Of a stretch of 64,000 nt of DNA, positions 45,831-57,321 are shown piece after piece. The notes under the pieces were generated by a model. The model made no database searches. It was not told the origin of the DNA and was given only the letters and a program-made list of their open reading frames with translations. The position numbers were made by a program, and so were the translations under genes. Every line of letters starts with the position of its first letter. The first letter of the stretch is position 1. The stretch covers positions 2,666,001 through 2,730,000 of the forward strand of contig NC_088941.1 of the NCBI RefSeq assembly GCF_033473495.1. The letters are read 5' to 3'. This DNA comes from Cercospora beticola. Its lineage: Eukaryota; Ascomycota; Dothideomycetes; Mycosphaerellales; Mycosphaerellaceae.

Positions 45831-48800
45831 CTCCTACTTAGGCTAGATAGTCTTCTGCCTATATTCCTATATTCAAATCTATCCCTAAATTATAATAAGT
45901 TATTAGGTACTATAGTTATATAGTTAGAGCTATATACCTAATCTATCTTAGTTTAACTCCTTAGCTTAGTATCGACAAAGCCTTCTTCTAGTATATACTA
46001 TAAGAGGGATAGCTTCGTTTTTGCTTCTCTACTAGGCTTTTCCTTTTAGACTATATATAGATTCCTAGATCCTAATTACTTATTAAGTATAGCAAGCTAC
46101 TTCTCCTATAGTGCAACTCCTAGGCTTAATATTACCTAATTAAGGATATTATATATCTCTTAATTAAGTGTCCTCTTTTGTTAATTCTAGGTCTAGGGTT
46201 TAATCTATAGTTAGAGCTAGAATCTTTTGCCCTTTTCTATATAAGCTAGAGTTGTCTTATAAACTCCTAAAACTATAGCCTACTCTTTAGTTTAGTTAGG
46301 CTATTAGCAACTATCTCTTTTATTAGAATATATTCTACTATAACCTTCCTCTGCTACTAGAGATATCTAATATAGTTGTATATAATATTAATATGTTTAG
46401 ATCTCTTATAGGTATATATATCCTTAATAAGAGTTAAAGCTACCTAATTGTCTCCTATAATTTATACTAGCCTTAGTTCTCTTACTATATTAGGATATAC
46501 TTTTATAGTTAGTTAGAATAGGTATTCTCCTACTAACTCTATATAGTCTATCTCCCTTAAGAGTGCTACTAGGAACTAAGATTGCTTTATATATACATTT
46601 ATAGCTATATACTTAGCTTCTATTATTAATATTATAATAGACTTTTGCTTTCTGCTTATCTAAGAAACTAGGGCTCTATAAAGGAAGAAGATGCTCCTAA
46701 GGATTAAGACTCTATCTACTTTGTCTATTATATAGTTAGAGTCTAAATATCCTATTAGGCTTCCTCTATTTCTCCTAAATATTAGTCCTAAGTCTTAGGA
46801 TAACCTTAGGTATCTTGCTAGTTTCTTTAGAGCTTATATATACCTCTTAGTTAGGTCTAAGACGTATAAGCTTAACCTTCTAAGAGAGAAAGCAATGTCT
46901 AGTCTTATTATAACTATAGGCTATATCTAGGTACTAGTTTAGCTTTAGTACTCTGTCTTGTTCCCTCTCTTATTATATAAGCCTATTAGTTTTAGGCTAT
47001 TATAACTGTCTATTAGTAAGAGAGTTAGGTTAGCTATCTCCTTAGTTATTCCTAGCTTTATAAGGTTCTCCTAGATAAAGTATTCTTAATTAAGCTTTAG
47101 AGTTCTAGCTTGTCTATCTCTTATTAACCTTATCCTAAGGATTTTCTCTAGTTCTCTAAGATCTTTAATTTTGAATACCTTACCTAGCTATTCCTTAAAC
47201 TAAAGCATATCTTCTAGCTTTAGTACTATAATTAGAATATTATCTATATAGGTTAGGATTAGAATGTTCCTTTCCTAGTAGATAAGAAGGTATAGGTCTA
47301 CTTCTAATTATATAAACCTAATCTGTTTCAACTTTAAGATATAGAGTTTGTTCTAGTCTCTTACTACTTACTTTAGTCTATATAAGCTTCTTAGGATTTG
47401 TAGGACTATATTAGGTAGAATCTTAACTCCTAGTTATAGAATTATAAAGATTTCCTCTTAAAGTTTACTCTTAGTAAATGTATTGTTTATATCTACTTAG
47501 TAGAGTTCTAGATTCTTCTTATAAACTATAGCTATAAATACTCTTAAGGTATTATACCTAACTATTAGTATAAAGGTCTCCTAGAAATTAACTCTAAACT
47601 TCTAAGAGAAACCTCTTATAACTAGTCTTACTTTAAACTTCTTAATAGCTCTACTAATTAATCTCTTTATATTAAATACCTACTTAGATATAATAAGGTT
47701 TGCTCCTTTAGGTAGAATAACCTTTATCTAGGTATTGTTGCTTCTTAATATAGTTAGTTCCTTTTAGACTATATCCTCCTATATATATCTCTATTTAGGA
47801 TCCTAAATTGCCTCTTTATAGGACTTTAGAATAGGTACCTCTTATCTCTATATAGAGACTTAAGGAGCAATTGCTGCAAATATAGACTCCTAGACCTCTA
47901 ATAGGGCTTCCTAAATCTACTCCTATTCTTAGCCTTAGACTTAGCTTAGGAATGCCTTATAATACTTAGTACTAGGCTCCTCCTCCTATCTATATTCTCT
48001 CTGTCTCTTCTAAAGTACTTATCTTATTACTATACTATAAGCTTTTAGCTCTAGGCCTAGTCCTTTATCTAAGATAGATCTCCTTCTCTTTTAGCTATAG
48101 GTTTAGTTTTAGTTCCTCTCCTAATCTCTGTTTCCTTATAGGTCCTGCTATATAATATTTAATACTCTTACTTTAGAATATAGTCTCCTACTAGTACTAG
48201 GACTAGCTTGTCTATTAACTTCCTAGCTTAGCTTAGGTAGTTTAGTAGTTCTACTTTTCTCCTACTAGAGTTATAGTTCCCTAGAGTTTTCTTCTTCTAG
48301 ATCCTCTATCCTCTAGTACTCCTTCTTATCCTTTAGTAGAGGTAGTAACTATATAAAGAGTGTTTAGCTAGGACCTATAGGTTTAGTTACTATAGCTATA
48401 GATATAGTAGCTATAGAAGGTATAACTACTATTAGCTTCTTTAGAGGTCTACTAACTAGGTTTCTAATAGGTATACTACTTGCTTAATTAAGCTTAGGAA
48501 CATTTAGCTCTATATCTCCTCCTTTCTTATACTTAAACTAAGTAGCAGTATTATAGGCTTTAATAGCCCTTATATTAGGCTCCTAGAAGAGCTACATTTT
48601 AGTAGTATTAGGAATATACCTAATAAATACGGCATTTTTGCCTCTATTTATTAGTTTATCTAATCTTATCTCTACTAGCTAGGACTTAGGATCTATATAG
48701 ACTACTGCTTTGCAACTCTAAACTCTAAAGTATAATACTAAGAGTTAAATGCTTAAAAAGGCTTCCTTAGGTAATACCTTAAACCTATTAATTTCTAGGC

Positions 48801-51506
48801 TATTAGGAAGGGAATTTCTAATAACTATATAGGCTGCTAAGGCTTCTAGCTAGAATTTAATAGGTATATAGGCATCTTCTAGTATTGCTCTTATATAGTC
48901 TTTAGAGGTTTAGATTAACCTCTTAACTACTCTATTCTAGATAGAGTTATATACTTTAGTTATATAGAAGGAAATTCTATAGTCCTTCTTCTACTACTTT
49001 AGTATAGTAAGAAGCTCTCTTACTCTATTACTCCTTATAATCTAGAGGGGATTTCCTAATTATAGCTTAGCTTTTACCTTCTAGTCTCTAAGGATACTTA
49101 GTATATCTTCTCTAGACTTTATTAGGAAAGTCTATTTCTTTCTTAAGAAGTTATTAATAATCTTAAGCTACTATTTATATCCTAATCTTAAGATAGGCAA
49201 AGGACTATAGATATTAATAGAAACTAGAGACAACTTTTATAGTTTCTTCTCGGTTTCTTTCTCTCTATATTTCTTTATCTTTGCTAAGGAATATACTCTA
49301 TAAGGTTAGTATTCCTTTAGAATAGGAATCTAAGCCTTTAAGTTAGATACCTTATATAGGTTTCTAAGAAGACTCTCTCTAAAATATATAAGTCTCCTAT
49401 ACTAAAGCTCCTACTATTCTTAGGTCTTTTCCTAGGCTTTAAAGGTATAGGCTTTATTCTCTTATTTTTGATTAAAGTATAACATTATAAGCTCCTATAA
49501 TATATTATTAATCTCCTTAATAAATAGTACTCCTCCTAATAGTTTTGTCTAGATAACTAGTTTCCTAGATAATAAAACAAGTATAAATTTTAGTAGTTAA
49601 ATACTATACTACTAGCTAAATTAGCTCTAAGAAACAAGATTTACTCCTAGACTAGGTACGAAGAGAATATTCTTAAGAACAATCTGTTTTCCTCTTTTCC
49701 TATCTATTACTATATCTCCTATATATATAGCTATTAGATAGCTACTCCTAACCTTAATCTACTTTTTCCTCTAAAGAGGTTTTAGTTCTCTAAAAAGTAA
49801 TTCTTAGTTAGTTATATATAATAAAGTATAGGAGTTAAGTAGCTATCTTAATAGTATATACTTGCCTTTTGCTTCTATAGTTAAGTATATAACTTTATTA
49901 ATATTATTATCCTCTAATAGGGATTAAGATATATTAGATACTATAGAAGGTTCTATATCTTCTTAGGTAGTATATGCCTTCTTAGAAAACTTCCTTAAGG
50001 TTTGTCTCTTCTTAAGAGATTAGACTTTTAAGTTAAGTTTCTTTACTATTTCTTTTAATACTTCTCTATCTAGTAAAGATCTCCTCCTAAATATGCTCTC
50101 TCTAGGTAGTATTCTTCTCTTCTCTACTCTACTAGCCTATCTTAAGTTAATAGTTCTCTTAGCTTTATTAAAGTATAGATACTTAGTAATACCTCTAAAA
50201 TGCTCCTCCTTATAGAGATAGTATTTTAGCTTTATACTTTAGATCCCTCTTCCTTTAGCAAATATTGCTATTTCTTATAACTAGTGTCTATACTATATTA
50301 ACTCCTCTACTTTAAGGAGTTAGAGGATTTCTTTAGAGTCTAAGTCCTTCTAAGCTTAGATAGTCTGCCTTATACTCTTATACTTAGCTAGAAGTATAAA
50401 GAGTAGATACTTAATCCTTATATTAGGAGTCTTATAGTATAACTCCCTCTAGTTAATCTCTATAATCCTTCTTCTAAGATTGCTAAGGTAGACCTATAAT
50501 TTCCTAATTATATCCCCTAGTTCTATCTTAAAAGTTACAAATTCTTAGATAATAGCTATTATATATACCTATTAGACTTTGCTATATTTCCTATATAGCT
50601 TTGTCTAGATATTATATACTCTTGTCTTATCTATTACCTTATCTTAGTTATCTATATAAAGACTTTCTATTAGGATATAGATTACCTTTATATTGTCCTT
50701 CTACTATTTTAGGCTAAACTCTAAAAATGCAGTGCCTTTCTCTTTACTTAATAAAGCCTTAGACGCTTTAGATTTAGCTAGGGTAGGTACTAATAATCCC
50801 TTTAAGTCTAAGATTATCTAGAAGATTTCTTTTTCTCTAAGTATATTCTCCTATAGCTTAAACTATAGTTTCTAGTTCTCCCTTATTAGGATTAGTATTC
50901 TCCTCCTATCTAATTTACTTATTAAATCTATTTCTATAAAATTAAATAAACAAATCTAAACTCTAGAAATATAAGCTCTTTTAATCTAATTAGCAGCTTC
51001 TAGATTTCTGCCTTCCCTAGTTACTAAGACTCTTCTCTCTTAGCTAAGGTATCTAAGGACTCTTCTCTCTTATAGGAGTTAGTTAGGTTCTTAGATAGAG
51101 AACCTCTAAAAGATCTACCTTCTTAGAAGGGTACTACTAGCTAGTTCTAAAGTATTAGTAGTACTTAGTACTTAGGCCTAGTCTTATCTACTTAGGTACT
51201 ATAGTCTAAGGCTAATCCTTTCCTTTTTATACTCCTTTAGTATGCCTCTCTTTTAAAGCAGAGTATGCCTTACTAGGCTTTTCTCTATCTTACCTGCCCT
51301 TTAGAGACTTCTAGCTTATAACTAGGATCTTCTAAAGCTTCTAGGTAGTATAGATAGGATATGCCTCTAGTCTCCCTTATACTCTTTTCCTGCTTCTCTG
51401 CCTAATTAATACTATAGGTCCTATAAGAGGTAACACGTGTTACTTTAAGGATAAGAAGGCTAACTCTTACTACTTAGGGCCTCTCTATAAACCCGGGCTT
51501 ATAACC

Positions 51507-51736
51507 TGTCGAATTATATTCTCGTAGGCACTCGTCGGATAGGTATAATATAGTAGAAGTAGAGATAATAAGTAGGAACTAACCGAGTTGATTATATTAG
51601 TTAGTTATAGGTTATATCTTACTCCTAAGATAGGCATTAGCTAGGTTATATAACCTAGTATTATATAACCTATATTACCTAATCCTAATTCCTAAAGTGT
51701 CTCTTAGAATGTCTAACTAGACTGCACTTTCTAATA
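51507..51736 (-). repeat. Copia LTR copy e (5' LTR, minus orientation)
   Basis: It reads TGTCGAATTA at its left end and CTTTCTAATA at its right end. It keeps GTCTAACTAGACTGCAC, unmutated at sites changed in other copies. Confidence 0.88.
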
Positions 51737-54700
51737 GAGATTAATAATATATTATAGGAGCTTATAATATTATATTTTAATTAAAAATAAGAGAATAAAG
51801 TCTATACTTTTAAAGTCTAAGAAAAGATCTAAGAATAGTAGGAGCTTTAGTATAGGAGACTTATATATTTTAAAAAGAGTCTTCTTAGAAACCTATATAA
51901 AGTATCTAACTTAAAGGCTTAGATTCCTATTCTAAAGAAATACTAATCTTATAGAGTATATTCCTTAGTAAAAATAAAGAAATATAGAAGGAAAGAAACT
52001 AAAAGGAAACTCTAAAAGTTATCTCTAGTTTCTATTAATATCTATAGTCCTTTACCTATCTTAAGATTAGGATATAAATAGTAGCTTAAGATTATTAATA
52101 ACTTCTTAAGAAAGAAATAGACTTTCCTAATAAAGTCTAGAGAAGATATACTAAGTATTCTTAAAAACTAGAAAGTAAAAGCTAAGCTATAATTAGAAAA
52201 CTCTCTCTAGAGTATAAGGAGTAATAGAGTAAGAGAGCTTCTTACTATACTAAAGTAGTAGAAGAAGGAATATAGAATTTCCTTCTATATAACTAAAGTA
52301 TATAACTCTATCTAGAATAGAGTAGTTAAAAGGTTAATCTAAACCTCTAAAGACTATATAAAAGTAATACTAGAAGATACCTATATACCTATTAAATTCT
52401 AGCTAGAAGCTTTAGTAGCCTATATAGTTATTAGAAATTCTCTTCCTAATAGTCTAGAAATTAATAGATTTAAAGTATTACCTAAGAAAGCCTTTTTAGG
52501 TATTTAACTCTTAGTATTATACTTTAGAGTTTAGAGTTATAAAGTAGTAGTCTATATAGATCCTAAGTTCTAGCTAATAGAGATAAGATTAGATAAACTA
52601 ATAAATAGAAGCAAAGATACTATATTTATTAGGTATATTCCTAATACTACTAAAATATAGCTCTTCTAGGAGCCTAATATAAGAGCTATTAAAGCCTATA
52701 ATACTACTACTTAGTTTAAGTATAAGAAAGGAGGAGATATAGAGCTAAATATTCCTAAGCTTAATTAAGTAAGTAGTATACCTATTAGAAACCTAGTTAG
52801 TAGATCTCTAAAGAAGCTAATAGTAGTTATACCTTCTATAGCTACTATACTTATAGCTATAGTAACTAAACCTATAGGTCCTAGCTAAATACTCTTTATA
52901 TAGTTACTATCTCTACTAAAGAATAAGAAGGAGTACTAGAGAATAGAGGATCTAGAAGAAGAAAACTCTAAGGAACTATAACTCTAGTAAGAGAAAAGTA
53001 GAACTACTAAACTACCTAAGCTAAGCTAGGAAGTTAATAGATAAGCTAATCCTAGTACTAGTAGGAGACTATATTCTAAAGCAAAAGGATTAAATATTAT
53101 ATAGTAGGACCTATAAGAAAATAGAGATTAGGAGGGGAACTAAGACTAAACCTATAGCTAAAAGAGAAGGAGATCTATCTTAAATAAAGGACTAGGCCTA
53201 GAACTAAAAGCTTATAGTATAGTAATAAGATAAGTACTTTAGAAGAGATAGAGAGAATATAGATAGAAGGAGGAGCCTAGTACTAAGTATTATAAAGTAT
53301 TCCTAAGCTAAGTCTAAAGCTAAGAATAGAAGTAGATTTAGGAAGCTCTATTAGAGATTTAGAAGTCTATATTTATAGTAATTGCTCCTTAAGTCTCTAT
53401 ATAGAGATAAGAGATACCTATTCTAAAGTCCTATAAAGAGGCAATTTAGAATTCTAAATAGGAATATATATAGGAGAATATAGTCTAAAAGGAACTAACT
53501 ATATTAAGAAGTAATAATACCTAGATAAAAGTTATTCTACTTAAAAGAGCAAACCTTATTATATCTAAGTAGATATTTAATATAAAGAGATTAATTAGTA
53601 GAGCTATTAAGAAGTTTAAAACAAAACTAGTTATAAAAAGTTTCTTTTAGAAGTTTAGAGTTAATTTCTAAAAGACCTTTATACTAATAGTTAGGTATAA
53701 TACCTTAAGAGTATTTATAGCTATAGTTTATAAGAAGGATCTAGAACTCTACTAAGTAGATATAAATAATATATTTACTAAGAGTAAACTTTAAGAAGAA
53801 ATCTTTATAATTCTACTACTAGGAGTTAAGATTCTCTCTAATATAGTCCTATATAAGAGCGGGGTCACGTGGGTGGTCACGTGATGCCTAGGTTACGTAG
53901 TAATATACTAAAGATTTATAACCTAGAGCTGTCCGTACTTACTAAGCTCGGATATTATACCTTTTTAGCTAAGAGGTAACGAAACAAAGCTCTAGGATTT
54001 CGCTATTATATCCTATAAATCCTAAGAAGCTTATATAGACTAAAGTAAGTAGTAAGAGACTAGAATAAACTCTATATCTTAAAGTTAAAATAGATTAGGT
54101 TTATATAATTAGAAGTAGACCTATACCTTCTTATCTACTAAGAAAGGAATATTCTAATTCTAACTTATATAGATAATATTCTAATTATAGTACTAAAGCT
54201 AGAAGATATACTTTAGTTTAAGGAATAGCTAGGTAAGATATTTAAAATTAAAGATTTTAGAGAACTAGAGAAGATTCTTAGAATAAAGTTAATAAGAGAT
54301 AGATAAGCTAGAACTTTAAAGCTTAATTAAGAATACTTTATCTAGGAGAACCTTATAATACTAGAAATAACTAAGAAGATAGCTAACCTAACTCTCTTAC
54401 TAATAGATAGTTATAATAGCCTAAAACTAATAGGCTTATATAATAAGAGAGGGAATAAGATAGAGTACTAAAGCTAAACTAGTATCTAGATATAGCCTAT
54501 AGTTATAATAAGACTAGATATTGCTTTCTTTCTTAGAAAGTTAAGCTTATATATCTTAGACCTAACTAAGAAGTATATATAAGCTCTAAAGAAACTAGTA
54601 AGATACCTAAGGTTATCCTAAGACTTAGAACTAATATTTAGAAGAAATAGAGGAAGCCTAATAGGATATTTAGACTCTAACTATATAATAGACAAAGTAG

Positions 54701-55580
54701 ATAGAGTTTTAATCTATAGGAGTATCTTCTTCCTTTATAGAGCTCTAGTTTCTTAGATAAGTAGGAAGTAAAAGTCTATTATAATATTAATAATAGAAGC
54801 TAAGTATATAGCTATAAATATATATATAAAGCAATCTTAGTTCCTAGTAGTACTCTTAAAAGAGATAGACTATATAGAGTTAGTAGGAGAATACCTATTC
54901 TAACTAACTATAAAAGTATATCCTAATATAGTAAGAGAACTAAGCCTAGTATAAATTATAGGAAATAATTAGGTAGCTTTAACTCTTATTAAGGATATAT
55001 ATATCTATAAGAGATCTAAATATATTAATATTATATATAACTATATTAGATATCTCTAGTAGTAGAGAAAGGTTATAGTAGAATATATTCTAATAAAAGA
55101 GATAGTTGCTAATAGCCTAACTAAACTAAAGAATAGGCTATAGTTTTAGGAGTTTATAAGACAACTCTAGCTTATATAGAGAAAAGCAAAAGATTTATAC
55201 TCTAACTATAGATTAAACTCTAGACCTTAGGATAATTAACAAAAGATACGTACTATAATATTAGAGATATTATAGTAAGTATAAAACTAAGCCTAGGAGT
55301 TATACTATAGGAGAAGTAGCTTGCTATATATAATAAGTAATTAGGATCTAGAAATTTATATATAGTCTAAAAAAAGAAAAGCCTAGAGAAGAAACAAAAG
55401 GTATATACTCTAGTATTAACGTTACTATAGTACCTACGATACTAGGCTAAGGAGTTAAACTAAGATAGATTAGGTATATAGCTCTAACTATATAACTATA
55501 GTACCTAATAGCTTATTATAATTTAGAGATAGATTTGAATATAGGAATATAGGCAGAAGACTATCTAGCCTAAGTAGGAG
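51737..55580 (+). mobile_element. Ty1/copia 3' part (integrase to RNase H), plus orientation, RIP-degraded
   Basis: This is the plus-strand equivalent of about 45.8-49.5 kb of the complete minus copy. It starts abruptly at GAGATTAATAAT next to LTR e, runs through integrase and reverse transcriptase (YIDNILII at about 54165-54190) and RNase H, and ends in LTR f. The piece that would join it to the gag fragment ending at 38398 (roughly 0.7 kb by comparison with the minus copy) is missing. It is interrupted by a MITE at 53854. RIP is near complete. Confidence 0.8.
53854..54010. mobile_element. 157-bp MITE-like insertion with terminal inverted repeats
   Basis: The segment is absent from the corresponding place in the minus copia copy (near 47.4 kb). 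It is flanked by TCCTATA on both sides (53847-53853 and 54011-54017; possibly 8 bp, GTCCTATA/ATCCTATA, if one G became A). Its ends are TAAGAGCGGGGTC and the inverse of TAATAGCGAAATC, consistent with one inverted repeat changed by RIP. A 7-8 bp duplication points to the hAT superfamily. It contains two CACGTG palindromes in GTCACGTGGGTGGTCACGTG and keeps several CA and TG, so it is younger than its host copy. Confidence 0.65.
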
Positions 55581-55810
55581 TATTAGAAAGTATAGTCTAG
55601 TTAGATATTCTAAGAGATACTTTAGGGATTAGAATTAGGTAATATAGGTTATATAATACTAGGTTATATAACCTAGCTAATACCTATCTTAGGAGTAAGA
55701 TATAACCTATAACTAACTAATATAATTAACTCGGTTAGTTCCTACTTATTATCTCTACTTCTACTACGTTATACCTATCCGACGAGTGCCTACGAGAATA
55801 TAATTCGACA
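55581..55810 (+). repeat. Copia LTR copy f (3' LTR of the plus fragment)
   Basis: 230 bp, TATTAGAAAG to TTCGACA. It is followed at once by 22 bp (55811-55832) that equal the inverse of the LTR start, a leftover of a minus-oriented LTR forming the right border of the nest. Confidence 0.85.
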
Positions 55811-55832
55811 AACTAGACTATACTTTCTAATA

Positions 55833-56514
55833 GTACTAATACTTCTCGAACTTTCTATAAGTAACTACTATTAGTAAAGTAGTATCTTTCTACTAGTACT
55901 TTTAATTTACTCTTTAGTACTACCTTTAGTACTATACTATTATTAGTACTATCTTCGAATCTAGCTAGCGCGTATACGATATTTAGGTTAAAGTCTATAG
56001 CTACTAGTATATTCTAAGTAATACTACTCTTCCGATTCTAATAGTAATCTAGTACTTTATTCTTTACTTTAATTAGTATATATATACTATTAAGAGCTTC
56101 TAGGTAACTATAAAGGAATAGTTCTATCTTCGGATTCTAATCTATATATTCTAGTAATATAGTAGTACTAGCTACTACTTCTAGCTAGCAAATATACTAT
56201 AAGTATAGTTAATAAAAATATATAGTTATATCTCGGATCTAGTAACTAATTAAGCGAATAAAGTAGCTAAACTAGAACTCTATTACTCTATAAGAAGACC
56301 TCTAAGCTATCTACTAGAGGAATATTAATACTTTCTAGCTAGTTCTAATATTACTATACTTAAAGCTAACTTCTATAAGTTTATCGATTAAAGCTCTAAA
56401 GATAACTTAGTTTATTTATAATATATAGAGGTAGTACTAATTATAGCTTTCTAGTAGTTTAGTAGTTATATATTTACTTCGGCCGATATCTAAGTAAGTT
56501 ATTAATATACTTAG
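55833..56514 (-). pseudogene. Harbinger transposase, N-terminal and central part, RIP-degraded
   Basis: Minus-strand reading shows the DDE_Tnp_4 core: LEALNSIYILIKV (GAIDGTHI region with the first catalytic Asp now Asn, near 56070-56103), KVLDYY.NRKSSIT, NILVAIDFNLNIVYALA (second block), RFEDSTNNSIVLK (GSxHDSxVL region), then a RYYFTNSSY block (YYLADSGY region) just before 55833. The missing rest is at 34141-34625. Sequence upstream of the solo LTR (56750-56850) may hold more of the N-terminus, but it could not be aligned by eye. Confidence 0.8.
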
Positions 56515-56744
56515 TATTAGAAAGTGCAGTCTAGTTAGACATTCTAAGAGACACTTTAGGGATCAGGATCAGGTGACATAGGTCATGTGACACTAGGTCA
56601 CATGACCCAGCTGATGCCTATCTTAGGAGTAAGATGCAACCTATAACTAACTAATATAATTAACTCGGTTAGTTCCTACTTATTATCTCTACTTCTACTA
56701 CGTTATACCTATCCGACGAGTGCCTACGAGAATATAATTCGACA
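56515..56744 (+). repeat. Copia solo LTR g, nearly RIP-free, with target duplication
   Basis: This 230-bp copy starts TATTAGAAAGTGCAG and ends ATTCGACA. It is flanked by perfect 5-bp direct repeats CTTAG (56510-56514 and 56745-56749). It contains many CA and TG, such as GGTCATGTGACACTAGGTCA, where all others have TA. It is the youngest visible insertion and the best template for the LTR consensus. Confidence 0.92.
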
Positions 56745-57186
56745 CTTAGAAATATATAAAGAATACGTTTAATATAGTTATTATTACTCGCTACTACTAA
56801 CTACTACTCTACTACTACCTAATAAACTAGTATCTCGTAGGCCGTTAAAATTACCTCCTCTATCTTTTCTAGTATATCTATAGTAGCTAATTAGTAAACG
56901 AGAAATACTTTTTAATTATAAATAATATATATAGCGAATATACCTCTAATCGACTAGAATAGCTATACTCTACGACACGCGCTTAATAGCGGTTTAAGCC
57001 GCTATATACGGATATAATTCTTATAATATAGGAATTTATAATTATTATAGATTCCTTTACTCTTTTAAGCCTTCCGGCTACGCTTAGCGATAATTTAATA
57101 ATCCTTCGAATAATGCCTTATTACGAGGTAAGTAGCAGAATTATCGAATGCCATTATCGCCAAGACGACAAGAATTCTGATAATTC

Positions 57187-57217
57187 TTGCGATAATGCCC
57201 GCGAGGTAAACAGGGCC
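57187..57217 (-). repeat. Right terminal inverted repeat of Harbinger element
   Basis: The mate of 32602-32632. It keeps G and C at the two positions where the left copy has A and T. Confidence 0.9.
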
Positions 57218-57321
57218 TAAAGCAATCGGTATCCACCTCTGCAGGCCCGCAGGTCAAGTACCATCAATCCTGATTTCGTCACTCTCTTCACTCTCTCTCC
57301 TACTCTCACCTTCGCCTCGCG

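Larger units (their letters stand above)
45601..51736 (-). mobile_element. Ty1/copia LTR retrotransposon with both LTRs, partly RIP-mutated
   Basis: Two 230-bp LTRs (45601-45830 and 51507-51736) enclose 5.7 kb. Next to the right LTR lies CCCGGGCTTATAACC (51492-51506), a primer-binding site in the minus sense, so transcription ran right to left. Minus-strand reading gives integrase, then reverse transcriptase with YIDNILII at about 47230-47255 (the YVDD box after G-to-A change), KVFKIKDLRELEK, then RNase H, the Ty1/copia order. In contrast to the surroundings many CA and TG remain, so RIP here is lighter. All long frames are broken. No matching 5-bp target duplication flanks it. Confidence 0.85.
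32602..57217. mobile_element. PIF/Harbinger-type DNA transposon, RIP-mutated, enlarged by nested retroelements
   Basis: The element starts GGCCCTGTTTACCTCGCG and ends with its inverse. It is flanked by TAA at 32599-32601 and 57218-57220, the 3-bp TWA duplication typical of PIF/Harbinger. A DDE transposase of that superfamily lies inside on the minus strand, split by the nest. Without the nested block (34626-55832) the element would be about 3.4 kb, a usual size. Outside the young insertions CpA and TpG are almost missing while TpA is very abundant and CpG remains: the RIP pattern. For example 32701-32880 has no CA and no TG. Parts not covered by separate entries (32633-33080, 33780-34140, 56750-57186) are AT-rich noncoding or unresolved element sequence. 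Confidence 0.88.

Noticed and set aside
45601..51736. Endogenous virus reading of the reverse transcriptase remnants
   Set aside because: Domain order and LTRs fit Ty1/copia and Ty3/gypsy retrotransposons; no envelope gene or other viral gene is visible.
32602..57217. Tc1/mariner origin for the island
   Set aside because: The duplication around the ends is TAA rather than TA alone, and the transposase motifs are of DDE_Tnp_4 (Harbinger) type.
32602..57217. A Starship-type giant cargo element
   Set aside because: No tyrosine-recombinase captain gene and no cargo genes; the size comes from nested retroelements.
32602..57217. Centromere core or RIP-degraded satellite
   Set aside because: Discrete transposon ends, LTRs and transposon reading frames explain the AT-richness; no satellite periodicity was seen.
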